NCBI GenBank assembly: GCA_019009955.1
Contig: CM032229.1
Coordinates: 143,667,501 to 143,731,500, forward strand
Reading direction: 5' to 3'
Length of the DNA: 64,000 bases
Source of the DNA: Riptortus pedestris
Taxonomy: Eukaryota > Arthropoda > Insecta > Hemiptera > Alydidae
The notes under the pieces are model-generated. The model was given only the letters and a program-made list of their open reading frames with translations, made no database searches and was not told the origin of the DNA. Each line of letters begins with the position of its first letter. Positions within the stretch are counted from its first letter, which is position 1. The translations under genes and the position numbers were made by a program. Positions 49,021-60,415 of the stretch are shown here, piece by piece.

Positions 49021-49240
49021 GGCTCAAGTTAGCCAAGAGAGTTAAGGCTTTAGTAATAATCTCAAATGATAAACATAGAGTCGTGAATCAGTTTCTAACC
49101 TGAGCAATAGGTATTTATATAGTGACGGTCGCATTAAATAAAATCCTTAGTTCCACCCTGGCTAGAAATGGGCGGTAACCTGTAGATAACCCGTTAAAAC
49201 CACCCTTAGCAGAAAAATTGGACGTTAATAAATAACAATA
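49021..49240 (+). mobile_element. tRNA-Leu-like SINE, full-length copy on plus strand
   Basis: Starts with GGCTCAAGTTAGCCAAGAGA and GTTAAGGC (A-box region), followed by a degraded B-box (about 49092-49102). The body has GTGACGGTCGCATTAAATAAAATCC and CCACCCTGGCTAGAAATGG, then AACCCGTTAAAACC and a tail TTGGACGTTAATAAATAACAA. It is the only copy found in this orientation. It keeps the complete head-to-tail order but has mutated promoter boxes, so it is probably inactive. Confidence 0.7.
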
Positions 49241-49698
49241 ACTAATGAAACAACTACTAAATGATTCTTGGCTCCATACCACCATGGACTGACAGAAGGA
49301 GCATATCCTGACCATGGTTAGTAGAACATAAGCACATGCGGAGAGGGTGGAGGGACAAGATAAAATTCCCTGGGGTAAGCCACCCCTCCCTTTCCACCAT
49401 CTGCTATGGTTAGGGTTCATACACCCTTCTGTCAAACCCTTCCGCTTATTTTCTAACCTTCCACTCTACGCATTTTACTAACCCCAATATAACCTCAAGC
49501 CTTCCTTCCTCGAAATATTCAGATTGACCCCAAATGCCGAGAACATTAAAACATACACATCTGCAGGCTGGTAATTTGTTATTACATCAAACCCATCATG
49601 AAATGGGCTTTACTTGACTTTTTACTCAAAGAGATCTTCTTAATTGCCTAAAGGTTCTGTGGTGACCGCTTTGGTCAAGTTTTGTCATTTGTTACTTC

Positions 49699-49702
<4 letters not shown>
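49241..49702. other. No convincing gene
   Basis: GC-richer patch 49255-49440, where a 106-codon minus-strand frame has no recognised motif. Possible weak inverted elements around CCATGG (49283 and 49313). Confidence 0.35.

Positions 49703-49747
<45 letters not shown>
49703..49747. repeat. Poly(A) run of 45 bases
   Basis: Uninterrupted A tract, the longest homopolymer in the window. Could be a retroposon tail, but no AATAAA signal or recognisable retroposed body was seen upstream. Confidence 0.9.
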
Positions 49748-49749
<2 letters not shown>

Positions 49750-52529
49750 TCCCAATGTATGCTACTGATTTGACACCTGTTCTCCATTTTCTCTTCGATA
49801 CGAAGCCTATATAACACAAGACATGAAATTTCAGCTTCAAAAAGACAGAAAAGTATATAAATACCAGTAAAACAGTTATAGGAAATAACATTTGCAAAAT
49901 GTTTGGTTAAATACCATTTTTAATCCGACTTATAATAACGGAATTAATAAGAATTTTTGTTTTCGCACTTTTTAAATAGCTTGATTCTACTCATATTTGA
50001 ATAATATTGAATTGAATAATTAAATTATGAACTTCATTGATGCTAAAATTAACTAGAACAACACGATGTCGTATTTCTATTTAATGAACTCGAAAGCCTG
50101 TCTAAATTGGCTTAGACCTAGCATTGAAATAATTCTTTCTGACTATAAAAGTACTCACCATAATCTAATCAGAGCACAACCTTTTATTATTTTTTAATTA
50201 AAATATTCTTTTATTAAACACGCAGATATGTAGATGAACTTATAGAATTTATACGGCCATCAGTGTTTATAGTGATAAACCAAACTGATTACGTCACGCA
50301 CAACAAAGGGACACCTTCTTTTTTTTTTATAATTCAGAACTAACTAGTTTTAGCTCACTAAAGTTCTCTTCAGGGAAAGACGGCATTTGAGGATGTACTG
50401 ATGTTGCAAATCTTGGAAAATTTCTTCAAGTGTCAACTGATAACAGAAAATCGGAAAAAGGTGATAATCAAATGATAAGCGTTAGATGACAAAGACAAGG
50501 TATTAATCTCGATTACTAAAATTGGTATTAAAGTCTAACAAGCGAATATTTGTTATAACTAACTTCAAACAGTATTTTTTTTTTCTTTTTTCAATATTAT
50601 AGATTAAATTGGGCCTTGAGAGTAATTCCTTGTGAAAACCCTAAGCTAAACATGAAACGCGTGGGGAAGTGGTCAATTTTTCAGTTGATATTGCAATAAA
50701 GCCTTTGTTAATTCGTTTGGGGGGGGGGGGAACCGTCCTCGAACCGAAGAAGTGAAGTAATTCGTTAATATAGCAATATGCGACATACGTATGGCATCAA
50801 ATGTCACACTTTTAGTGTTTATACACATGAGGCAAAATGAATAATCGTGAACATTTTCTTACTACTATTTGGCTCAATTTATCTTAAAAAACACTTTCCT
50901 TAATCATATTCCCCCCACCAATTGCTTCGTTTTATTTTACCTCGAATAATAACATAGTTATTTGTATTTTTTCTTTCAATTTGCCTTACCACTATTCCTA
51001 TCATGCGGTATTTATATTAAGCTATTGGATCTCTAAACAATACATAAACTTAAATATCAGGTCTCATAAACGAAGAATTCCTCCTAAGAGATCTATAGAA
51101 CACATATGATGTGACAACATCACCTCTTTGATTAAAACTTATTAATTTGTGATAAGTCATTTTCCAAAAGTTACTGAATTTTTAATGATAGTTTATTTTT
51201 TAAGGATATTAAGAGAGAACGTAATAAACAGAAAAGCATAAGACAAATTATTTAGTTTGCTGAATTTGCTCAAAGTGGCCACTTGTACGGACCTCTATGT
51301 TTAATGACAGAAATTTTAATTATTGTTATCCCACAATATGCCATTTTTGTAATTGTTAAAAGCGAGTGTCATGTCATAAATTAATCAATAATACATTAAG
51401 AAAAATTGTTTCCTCTGATAATCCTTGATTATCAAGATACAAAGTTATCTATAAGGGTTGTATTTTATAAATGACTGACTTACTATCAGTCCCTGCGTAT
51501 AAATGACAGTATGAAATATTTAAAGTGCATTTAAATTGGGTATTAATCTTTTAAGGTCATGCCTTGACATCTTATACCAATATGACTTCGTGTTGAGTTT
51601 AGCCTAGAGAATTCCAATCGCTTAAGTCAACATGAATCTATTGAGTTTACAAACATGATTTCGAATACATATATCATTGTCACTTAAAGGGAGACATGCA
51701 CATATGAGATGCAACGGATAGCGTAGTAATTGATTGCATGAAAATTCATTGCCTTACAGATTGATAGTGATAATTCAAAGTTAATCATAATTGATAACTG
51801 GAATACAAGAATACAAGTTAGTCTGATTAGTGTGAATACATACTAGAAGTGATATACATTAATTCGAAATACAAATCAGTGTTTACTTATTTACTTTTAC
51901 TTAATTCTTAAGTGATAATTATTAGTACACTAATAAGTAGTTAAAAATATTAAACCAGAGTTATTTCGATGACCTAGTCTTCCTGAAGTTCAATTTTTTT
52001 TCGAGCTAGACTTCCACTTATCTACAGAAGTTCTATTTATTTATTGAGCAAGCTGCACAAATATTCTTCTTCTTCAAAAAGTATCTTGCGTATTTTTGAG
52101 GGCCAAGAAAATTGGATAAACTTTGTTAAAACAGATATTTGAAATCTTTTTTTTATATTTAATTTAACAATATTGTGCAAATTGGAATGTTGAATCTGAT
52201 ATTCTACTGTTATATTATTTTATAAATAGCAATTTTATTAAATATTATTTTTAATATTTTGAAACTATATTGTTTTAGAGAAATCGGTGTTTAACTTGGA
52301 GGTTCTTTACTATTTTTCAGGAAACTCAGAAGAGGAATTATGATAAATTTCTTTTTAACTAATGATCGTTGGCACGCAGGAGTAAAATATTACTGAAGGG
52401 TTTGAGAATGGTATTGGGTTTTTATTATGGATTTATTTTGGGGCTAGAGCTAGCTAAGTATATCAATAGAAACGTCAGTAATCCAACTACTTTAGCCCTC
52501 TATACAAATTGTGAATGTGATAAAGATGA
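49748..52529. other. No gene seen; AT-rich
   Basis: 12-G run at 50719-50730; otherwise nothing recognised. Confidence 0.5.
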
Positions 52530-52817
52530 ATGAGCAAACACTCAAGAGGTGAGTGCCAGACCTATGTGTCAACAGTGAGAGACCTATTTGACGAAACGTC
52601 AGCCTTTCTTGGCGCAAATAACGGAAATGAAGCAGCTGCGCCACCCTCAAATAAGAGTGGTATAATAATTAATACGAACAATACTCATTTGAACAAGTCT
52701 CAATTAGTCAGACTCCGGACTGAATTTATAATACAATGGTCTATCCTCTGGAATTATCGAGGAGCAAAAGAACAATGTACCAACTGGAGGAGCAACAATA
52801 AACCTCCTTGGTCTTGA
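52530..52817 (+). CDS. Candidate small protein or exon of 95 codons, unrecognised
   Basis: ATG at 52530 opens 95 codons ending in TGA at 52815-52817. The predicted product is hydrophilic and of balanced composition, unlike the T-rich hydrophobic chance frames elsewhere. It has an Ala/Pro/Asn-rich middle (about residues 30-50) and a Trp/Cys/Arg-containing C-terminus (about 68-95). No domain, signal peptide or membrane segment is recognised. A good splice-donor match (AGAG|GTGAGT, near 52545-52552) lies inside the frame, so the block might instead hold an exon end from an ATG at 52526. There is no known family match, and chance remains likely. Confidence 0.2.
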   Translation: MSKHSRGECQTYVSTVRDLFDETSAFLGANNGNEAAAPPSNKSGIIINTNNTHLNKSQLVRLRTEFIIQWSILWNYRGAKEQCTNWRSNNKPPWS

Positions 52818-53000
52818 ATGGTTATTGTAGGATGGCGCAGAGAACCCAACGCAGCTATTCCGTTAACAGCCGAGAGATATAAAAAGATATGCAACTAGAT
52901 GAAGGGGAGGCTGAAAGACTTGTTTTATGTTTACCCATAAAGGCTTTAATCACTGTATTTGCAGACGGACGGACGGACAGAAGGTGTCTGAAGGAGATGA
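52818..53000. other. No gene seen; short (GACG)n repeat
   Basis: Four GACG-like units at 52964-52980; otherwise nothing recognised. Confidence 0.5.
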
Positions 53001-53300
53001 CAGTAATATGACGACTCTAGTAATAGTGACAATAAAAGCGCGGATGAAGACGTCATAAATCCTTATAACATAGACTTACGCCCATTAAGCCAAACGCTAA
53101 TTGTAATTCATTGTTTGTCGACCTGTTTTTCTTCGTATCCCCCCTCCCGCCATCTTTGCAACTTCCATGTGAAAAAGGCGATAACGTAGCAACGAGAGTG
53201 GACAGCTTTTTCAAGCTTTTCATGAGCGCTACAAGTCCTTCCAATCACAAACAGAAATATTTAAGTGGAACAATGCACAGAGATTGGCGTTAAACTCCAA
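53001..53300. promoter_or_regulatory. Candidate regulatory island with YY1-like and CRE-like sites
   Basis: GACGTCAT near 53049 (CRE-like), TAATTGTAATTCATTG near 53099, CCGCCAT within CCCGCCATCTTTG (53147-53153; reverse complement of the YY1/PHO core AANATGGCGG), and GTAGCAACG near 53186 (RFX-like). Open frames exist on both strands (60-63 codons) without homology. Confidence 0.25.
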
Positions 53301-53982
53301 ATAAATACCTCGCTATTTGTAGTGGTTTTCCATGTAGACATTAAGGATTCAGTCTAATAAGATTTAATCCCCTTAATAAGTAGGAAGAAAACCAAAAAGT
53401 AATTTAAAATTAAGTGTTGTGAGCTACAGTAATGGTATACGTATTCTCTATGAATTTGTATTCAAAATAAAATGTTTAATGGCCTGTAAACCCGTTGAGT
53501 ACTGTAATTTTTGGAAAATAAAAATAAATGTGTATCTGTAACGGAAACACATTCTCATAATTTTTGTACTAAAAACTAAATATATGTGATCATTAAGGAC
53601 AACGCAGAAGATCTTTGCATTTATTATTCTGTGCTTTTGATCGTGCAGTGACTTTCTATTAGAGAATTGCACAGCTGAATACTGTAGCAAAAAGAATTAA
53701 TTCATGTTCCGGAAGATGGCATATTTATTTATGCCAACAAAACTATGGACAATCCTCTTATTCCATATTAGCACTCTTAGCCAATGTAGGCTCATTAATA
53801 ATGCAATTTAGTTTGAGTTGAGGGCAAAGAATAAAATAAAAGAAGGGAAAATAACAAAAAGATACATGTAGATTGCCTAAAGAATAAAGTGATGGGCAAG
53901 ACATATTCGTTATTTAAAGACAGAGTTCACTCCTTTTCTTGAGGCCTTCTTCATTTTTTCTCTTCCTCTCCCCCCTCTCTCA

Positions 53983-53984
<2 letters not shown>
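53301..53984. other. No gene seen
   Basis: AT-rich; nothing recognised. Confidence 0.5.

Positions 53985-54033
<49 letters not shown>
53985..54033. repeat. (CT)n microsatellite
   Basis: About 24 uninterrupted CT units, in a wider pyrimidine-rich tract starting near 53947. Confidence 0.9.
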
Positions 54034-54035
<2 letters not shown>

Positions 54036-54984
54036 CCATTCTCTCGCCCCCTTCGTATTCAATAATTCATCGCGTAGAAAAAGACGTATATTTTAATGGA
54101 ATTTTATATGGAGGGGCTCCTCTGTGGCTTCAATATAGAATATACTTTCAAAGAAACCCCATGCTGCGCGCGCCAAACACCAAATGCAAAATTAACATAC
54201 ATTAATATTGAAATTACAAAAAGGGTATTGCCTCGAGAATGACGAATGCTTTCTGGGTGCGAGCATTGTTTGTTTTCCTTCAACACATATTCTATATCGA
54301 CGTAGCTTTCTCCAATTTATCAGCAAGTTATTTATAGTCCTATGCAAGGGTACTTATGCGTTTTCTAATCTGATACAATAAAGATTTAGATTTCAAAGTG
54401 CCTATAAATGTTATTCAATCTACCAACGAGCTCTTTATACTCGGACTAGACAGGGAATAAATATAGTACCGCCAGTGGTGTGAAGCAATGCTAAAAACAC
54501 TAAGTGAACTTGCTGTACAATCTTAGAATTACATTTTGAGCCTTGAAGAGCCAAAGATTGGTACCAACTAAAGTTTTTATCACTTTAAAAACTAAATTAA
54601 TTACTTTTGATTTCTACCAATCAGCGAATAGTTTGAGTCCACTTGCTTGCCCAAGCATTATAGTAGATGATTTTTAAGCCTACTTGGACCGATTGACAAT
54701 TATTTCAGAATTTGTCTGGCTAAATCTTGTTCGAAAACGTTTCTAATTTAGTTTTCTTCCGAAAGGATAATACGTGTTGATTCTCTTTTAGAGGTTTTTC
54801 TTTTCAAATGAACATCCGACTGTGGAGAGGTTGGCTTTGTTGGGAGGTCGGGTGGTCAGGTTGACGCATTTTGGTGGCACTATACCCTAAGGAACCTTCT
54901 AAACTAGCCACTCAATTTTGCTCACGACGCTGAGTTTGAGCTTCGGCAATGAATAGATGGACAGGTCTAATCTCAGAAGGACGG
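54034..54984. other. No gene seen
   Basis: GCGCGCG-like motif near 54167; moderately GC-rich near 54820-54980 leading into a tRNA-like relic. Nothing else recognised. Confidence 0.45.
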
Positions 54985-55065
54985 TGAATGCACTACTAAT
55001 TAAAATATAGAGATTGACCATGGGAATCGAACGTGGAACCTCTTACCACTGGAATTTATCTATTA
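54985..55065 (-). mobile_element. Possible SINE-related tRNA-like relic
   Basis: On the minus strand, GTTCGATTCCC (55022-55032) is a perfect polymerase III B-box. CACTACTAATTAAAAT (about 54990-55005) resembles the CACTAAATAAAAT hairpin arm next to the B-box in the SINE family, at about the same distance. The A-box side is too short for a full tRNA. Probably an old SINE fragment. Confidence 0.35.
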
Positions 55066-55449
55066 ATTGATGGGGACAGATGCCACAAAAGGACTGATTC
55101 ACACGTACTCAAAGTTAGGTAAAGCCCCTTTAGGTTTACTATAATCAGAACAAATAAAAAAAAAAAGCTGTCCTGAGATTATTGTTGATGTTACCAGAAA
55201 AGTTTTTTTCATCCATCTCGTTGCAAGATCTAGAAACTTTGAAGATTTTACTTCTGCTCTTGTTGTGTCAAGGAATGTTATGATATTACATTTAATTATT
55301 GCTGTAAACATGGTTCGTTATTATTATACCGTTTGGTAGGTGGTTTCTTGATGTTTTATTCAATTTTTCAAGGTGAAGTTAAGACATTTCATAATGTAGT
55401 GGTATCTTTACATTTCTTGAAATTTTTACTTATAACGCTTCCTGCCATA
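55066..55449. other. No gene seen
   Basis: AT-rich; nothing recognised. Confidence 0.5.
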
Positions 55450-56165
55450 AAGCCATAATATATCGTTGGGTGTGGGGGGGGGTGGTTGGGAGTGTTGTTG
55501 AGTGAGATGATGGATATTGTGGTGGTGGTGTATAGTGTGGTTGGAGAGTCACCACAATGGGCGTGAACTCTGCCAACAAGAGACAGATGTCGATACGGCG
55601 GAGGAGGTTTTCACATCAGCATGCTAATTCCTCTGCCGGCGTGATGGATCGGGGAGTAGAACCCCTCCCAGCCGACGTATCAAAGGGGTAGGAGATAGAT
55701 AGAAGTTGTCAATGTAAGCTCCTCAGGAGGCGGCGCGCTCTTAGTCTCCACACGCATTCATCTCTGGTCTTATCTCGCAGGCAGCTCCTTCCCCTCTCTA
55801 ACCTATCCATCTCCCGGGGTAGCGCGGGCGTCTTGGGGAGCTGTGAGAGAGAACCAGCTATTTATCAAAATAACAGCCGGAACAATAACGGAGTAATAAC
55901 AGTGGCTAGAGACGCGCGTGTGTGTGTGGCCGTGTTGGTGGCATTTGTTACACTGGGGTTGAGCCACCCCTAGTTAACAATACCCCTAACCCAAGGAGAA
56001 CCTCCATTTACATATCCTCTCTAATGACAACCCTCACACATCCTTTCATGACTCTCTCTCTCACACACTCACTCTCTCTCGCTCTACACTGGCGGGTTAT
56101 AAATTCCGTTTGTTTCACTTCAAGATCTCTCCCCCACCCTTCCAGCCCCTTCCTTACGTACACCT
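55450..56165. promoter_or_regulatory. Large GC-rich island, candidate regulatory or promoter region
   Basis: The largest GC-rich island in the window. It starts with a G-run cluster (55468-55490, possible G-quadruplex), then GCATGCTAATTCC near 55620, CpG-rich GGCGGCGCGCTC near 55730, CCCGGGGTAGCGCGGGCG near 55813, GAACAATAACGG near 55881 (SOX-like core) and ACGCGCGTGTGTG near 55912. It ends in CT/CA-rich simple sequence. An 81-codon frame at 55922-56167 starts with GTG and is low-complexity. A CpG-rich island without coding evidence could be an enhancer or an upstream promoter of a gene outside the window. Confidence 0.3.
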
Positions 56166-57779
56166 GAATATATAAGTAAACAGTCCTCCTTTCTTAATAC
56201 TTAATGTTTGTCTTATATCACTAAGTCCCAAGGTCTTTGCTCGTCGTTTGTCTATTTGCATTTCACTGCGTATTCATACGAGCCTTGAAGGGAATATCTT
56301 CCTGAAATTATAATAGCAGCTAAAATATCCTATTTCAGGCCAGAGATACAATGCGCGCGTAAAGCAGGCCCTTTGAAAGCCAGCTATCCCTTTCAAACAG
56401 CACTCTCTTCATAACAAATGAGCGTTTAACACAAAGTTCAGCTTAGCATTTCTTAAATATTACTACACACTAAAGCAATGGATTATCATAGACTGCCTTA
56501 TAAATAGATTTTGCATTACTTATAACACTTATCATCTATATTTTAACTTTTAATGTTCTATTCTATAATATTCATTAATAGAATTCGTTATACACTTTGT
56601 TAGTTCTCTTCCAGCACGAAGATCTCTTTTCTCAAAGATGATATCCAACACTGGGAGAAGTCGAGTCAGTGCCCATCCTTGGTTAGCAGTGGATCTGTTT
56701 AGATTGAGCACTGAAGACGAGGGCATACACTAAAAAATCTCAAGAAATAGATTACTTAGGAGTTTGGTATTAACATAAAAAATTGAGTTTCATTATTATT
56801 TTTCCTCCATAATTGTTGCTACTTTAAATAGCTCTACTAATTTCTTGCCTTATGAATTGACTACTCTTACACCATTTATTTAGGAACACCCAAGAACTCT
56901 TCACATAAAACACTTTATGACAATTCAGTAAATAGCAAATAGTCACCTTCATTTGTTTTTCTTTTTTATTGAAAATACAAACAATGTTGAGGGTCATTAA
57001 AGAACTATTACATAAAGACTATGTTTTTATGTTATGTTATGTATCAAAATGGTATTTATTTTATGGTCATGGCATTTGCCCTGGCTCAATGTTGAGCCAA
57101 ACTTTAAAATCGATATATCCTAAACTAGTTAACTGTCATTTAACCACTCGTAATCGACCGAATATCTAATGTTTAAAGTGCATAACCTAGAATGTATCAA
57201 GTGGTTTAACTAGTGGGGTGCTAGCATAGAATTTCTAGGCGGTGGAAACTTTTTCACTTGTTAAAAATATTTAATGCATTTCGTTCACCGCAATAAATAA
57301 AAATAATAAAAACATACTCCTTTTTTGTTTTTGAAACAATATTTCCCTGTTTTCACAGGCATTATCTCTTCTGTTGATAGCCTGCCGTAATGATGTGTAC
57401 TATTTGGCTGATCCGTAAATTCACGAGAATTGAAGAATTACGACCATTCACACGTGCAGTGGCTAATTGAGCCGTGAAATGAACAAATCAATGAAATAAG
57501 TGTAGACGTAGACTTGTCTTATTTTTTTAAGTCCTATTATTAATGGGGTGTTTCTAAGGTGTACTGAACATTTCTATGTAACATGTATTAGTATAAATTT
57601 AATGTAACTCCGGCCCTTGTACATAGTGAGTGAGCCGGTGATACAGTTAAAACCCTTTAGTTATGATTAAAACCCTTTGAAAAGAGAATTCGTTCATTTG
57701 ACTTCCTTTTCTGAGTCACGGCGAGGAAAGTTCATAATTATTAAGCCGTCTTGTTTAAATCTGTTTTAGAGGAGTGAAA
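56166..57779. other. No gene seen
   Basis: AT-rich; nothing recognised. Confidence 0.5.
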
Positions 57780-57987
57780 TTCGTCGAGAGAGTGTGTGTG
57801 CTCTAGAGCAAGGGGCGGGAGAGGTTTGGAAAAGCAATCCCATATGGAGAAGGCTGGTTGGGGGTGGGGGAAGAGCGAAGATAAAGCATATTAATAAAAA
57901 TTACCCCGCCGTGAAGGGATGTTGGATGTAATGGGAGGGAGGCGCCCCGTATATTCTAATTTATTTACGGTGTGGATGGTGGTGGGA

Positions 57988-58066
<79 letters not shown>

Positions 58067-58410
58067 AGTGGGGGCTGATAAGCCGCAAGCAAAACACTTT
58101 ATCAGAGTCAGGAACGCAATCTGACTAATTACAATTAACACGAACAGTTGCCAGTGATCCAGTGAGAGAGAGGGAGAGCCGGGGCCTTATTACCGGGGCT
58201 CAGCCCTCAGATTTACTGGGCTCTTCTCCCGCCAAAACACATCTTTCTTCCCGCCTTTTCCACACCGCACTAACCCTTTCCCGCCCCCTCAGAGCCAGTC
58301 AACACCTCCGCTTTGATGACTTCAGCCGTTTACCTCGTTTTTTTTTACTCTCAGCTTTGGACAATTTCACTCAAAGCGCTAATCCCTTCATAAATCTTCA
58401 ATAAAACCAA
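57780..58410. promoter_or_regulatory. GC-rich island around a (GA)n tract with GATA, homeodomain and E2F-like sites
   Basis: On either side of the GA microsatellite are CTGATAA (near 58075) and TTATCAG (near 58099), a pair of GATA sites. TGACTAATTACAATTAAC (around 58122) is a homeodomain-type cluster, CAGTTG near 58145 is MYB-like, and CCCGCCAAAAC and TTTCCCGCC (58229-58284) are E2F-like. Also a G-rich segment 57859-57873. This is one of the densest motif clusters in the window. GAGA tracts can recruit GAGA factor in arthropods. Motif-based inference. Confidence 0.32.
57990..58061. repeat. (GA)n microsatellite
   Basis: About 36 GA units, the longest dinucleotide array in the window. Long open frames across it on both strands are artefacts of the repeat. 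Confidence 0.92.
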
Positions 58411-59469
58411 CCCCTAACTTGTTACGGTGACACCATTTAAAATACTCCATCCTTATATTCTGTCTCTGTCAAAAAAAAATTAGACATATTAACCCTTTAT
58501 CCGTCGATTATTAATTTATTTCCATTTACGTTCAGCTGACGATTCATCTTCAAACTCTTTATCGAACTTGTATTATGATTTCCATAACTATAATTCCATC
58601 AAAATATTTATCGACATATATTGTATTCATTTACATTGTTCTGCACTGTGAAATATGAAATGTAAATCGGGTAGGGCCATTCAATGGCAGACATCCTGCA
58701 AGCTAACAAATCTTACTTCTTGAAACTTTCGGTGGCTACAATACAGCTAAATAGTTTGACAACATAGGAAAGATTATTCACATCCGAAGGCATTACATTA
58801 GGATATCCATTGTATATCGATGGTGAAACCAACAGCGCTATTTAAAAAATGGATACCTTTCTTGTTTTTCTTTGAACCCTGACTATTGCATATTTTATCT
58901 AATTTGAGGAATGTCACATTTGGAGCTCACAGCTGAAACGAGGCTTAGGCGATCTAATATGAAAGCAGGCTATAGTTTATGAATAAATCTAATAATTTTA
59001 ATTTATGTGTTAATGTTTATATAGCTCACACGCCCAAAGATCAAAGATCTATCATTCAATGCAAGAAAAGTATTAGTTATTTGCTAACGAATATACTAAT
59101 TTGAAAAAAATCTCAGATTTCAGTTCATCCCATCACTTTGTGTTTTTATTTTTAATCAGACTTTCTAACGTGGAAAATATGTCTCTTATCTACGATTATG
59201 TACATAACCATAAATTGTGCTTTTTCTAAACTTACTTAAGTAGTAGCATATGATTTCCAAAGTTGTCCTATCCAAATAATACCATTGTTCTAAGTTATCG
59301 TATTTTGACAGCTTAACGCATTATCCAATAGCCTTACGCCCACAACTGCTCAAGATTGTTTGGAGCGTCAAATGAAAATCAAGACCGTGAATTGTTTAGA
59401 GTGAACTTTAGCAATATGGGCTTAGAAATCTGGAGATGTCCACAGATAATGATGATAGGACGAAGGGAT
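58411..59469. other. No gene seen
   Basis: AT-rich; nothing recognised. Confidence 0.5.
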
Positions 59470-59660
59470 CATGACTCGAGATGCAAACCGCCTCAGGGCT
59501 GAGGGGTGTGAAAAGGCAAGGGTGGGAAGGGGTCTAGATGTTGGGGTGGGGGAGGCTGCAGGGGGTGAGATGTTAGGGGAAGCTCCCCAACGGGGGTTGG
59601 GATTAGCAACTCTTGCTCAGGATCGACAATTAGTAACTCGGATACTTTCGTCTTAATAAT
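59470..59660 (+). other. G-rich block with quadruplex-type G runs
   Basis: Between 59520 and 59579 at least six runs of three or more G occur with short loops, matching a G-quadruplex pattern on the plus strand. An ATG at 59471 opens 61 codons rich in Gly, Arg and Glu; the composition follows the G-rich DNA, so I do not call it a gene. GGGATTAGC follows near 59599. Confidence 0.35.
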
Positions 59661-60077
59661 TCGCCTTTTACACTCATCCTCCAGATATCGAGCCTAAGGA
59701 GAGAAATATTTCTCACACCTGTAAGATTAAATATTTGTCCTCGGTTAAAATAAAAATGTTGTTCTTTGCACTGCGAATACTTTTAAATACAAATCACATA
59801 TCAATAACAATAGCTCAGTATAAAAATTAATAACGCATTGCATTTAATAATGTTTAAATGATATCATGAAGGATTGGTGTTTTCTTTTCCCTATAATATC
59901 CAACAAAAACTACAGTCCTGATCCCTGACATATATAAAATCATAATAAAAAACTTTTATAACATATAAAAATGCCTACAAGTGTTCAGAATCAAATAGTT
60001 AATTATATTTCTCCTATCACCAGCAAATTAAGGTTATTTCCCAATTTATAATTAAAAGATTGACTTGTCTTTTCTGG
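59661..60077. other. No gene seen
   Basis: AT-rich; nothing recognised. Confidence 0.5.
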
Positions 60078-60148
60078 TTTGTGGTAGCTCAGTGGTATGT
60101 CTATGTAACAGGATGAGCTGACTTCTGGGTACCATCACACTAACTTGT
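60078..60148 (+). other. tRNA-like polymerase III promoter relic
   Basis: TAGCTCAGTGG (60085-60095) is a perfect A-box. GGTACCATC (60128-60136) is a B-box with the invariant CGA region changed. The A-to-B start distance is 43 bases, as in class I tRNAs. Acceptor-stem pairing is not clear, so it is probably a tRNA pseudogene or the head of another SINE, not a working tRNA. Confidence 0.4.
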
Positions 60149-60415
60149 GTGTTTGTTCCTCATTTATATATATGTTCAGTCGTCAGTTTGTATTTTAAAC
60201 TTCCCGCTCTCGCAGTTTTCATAGACCCGCCACACACACATGCATATCGCCAAGGCCGTGGCTACAGCGGAAAACCACATGCAGTTCAAGAAGGCATCGG
60301 CCTACAACAAGGATAGAGTCAGTTGCTTTTAGACGCCCGCTACAGTCAGTTGCTCTCAGACGTTGGGGTCGTTCATACGGCCAGAGGGGCCGTAGCCCCT
60401 TTCCCTCCATTACAG

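Noticed and set aside
53939..54205. 88-codon frame rich in Ser-Leu
   Set aside because: Produced by the (CT)n microsatellite.
57891..58128. Open frames on both strands across the GA tract
   Set aside because: Arg-Glu and Ser-Leu repeats are translations of a dinucleotide microsatellite.
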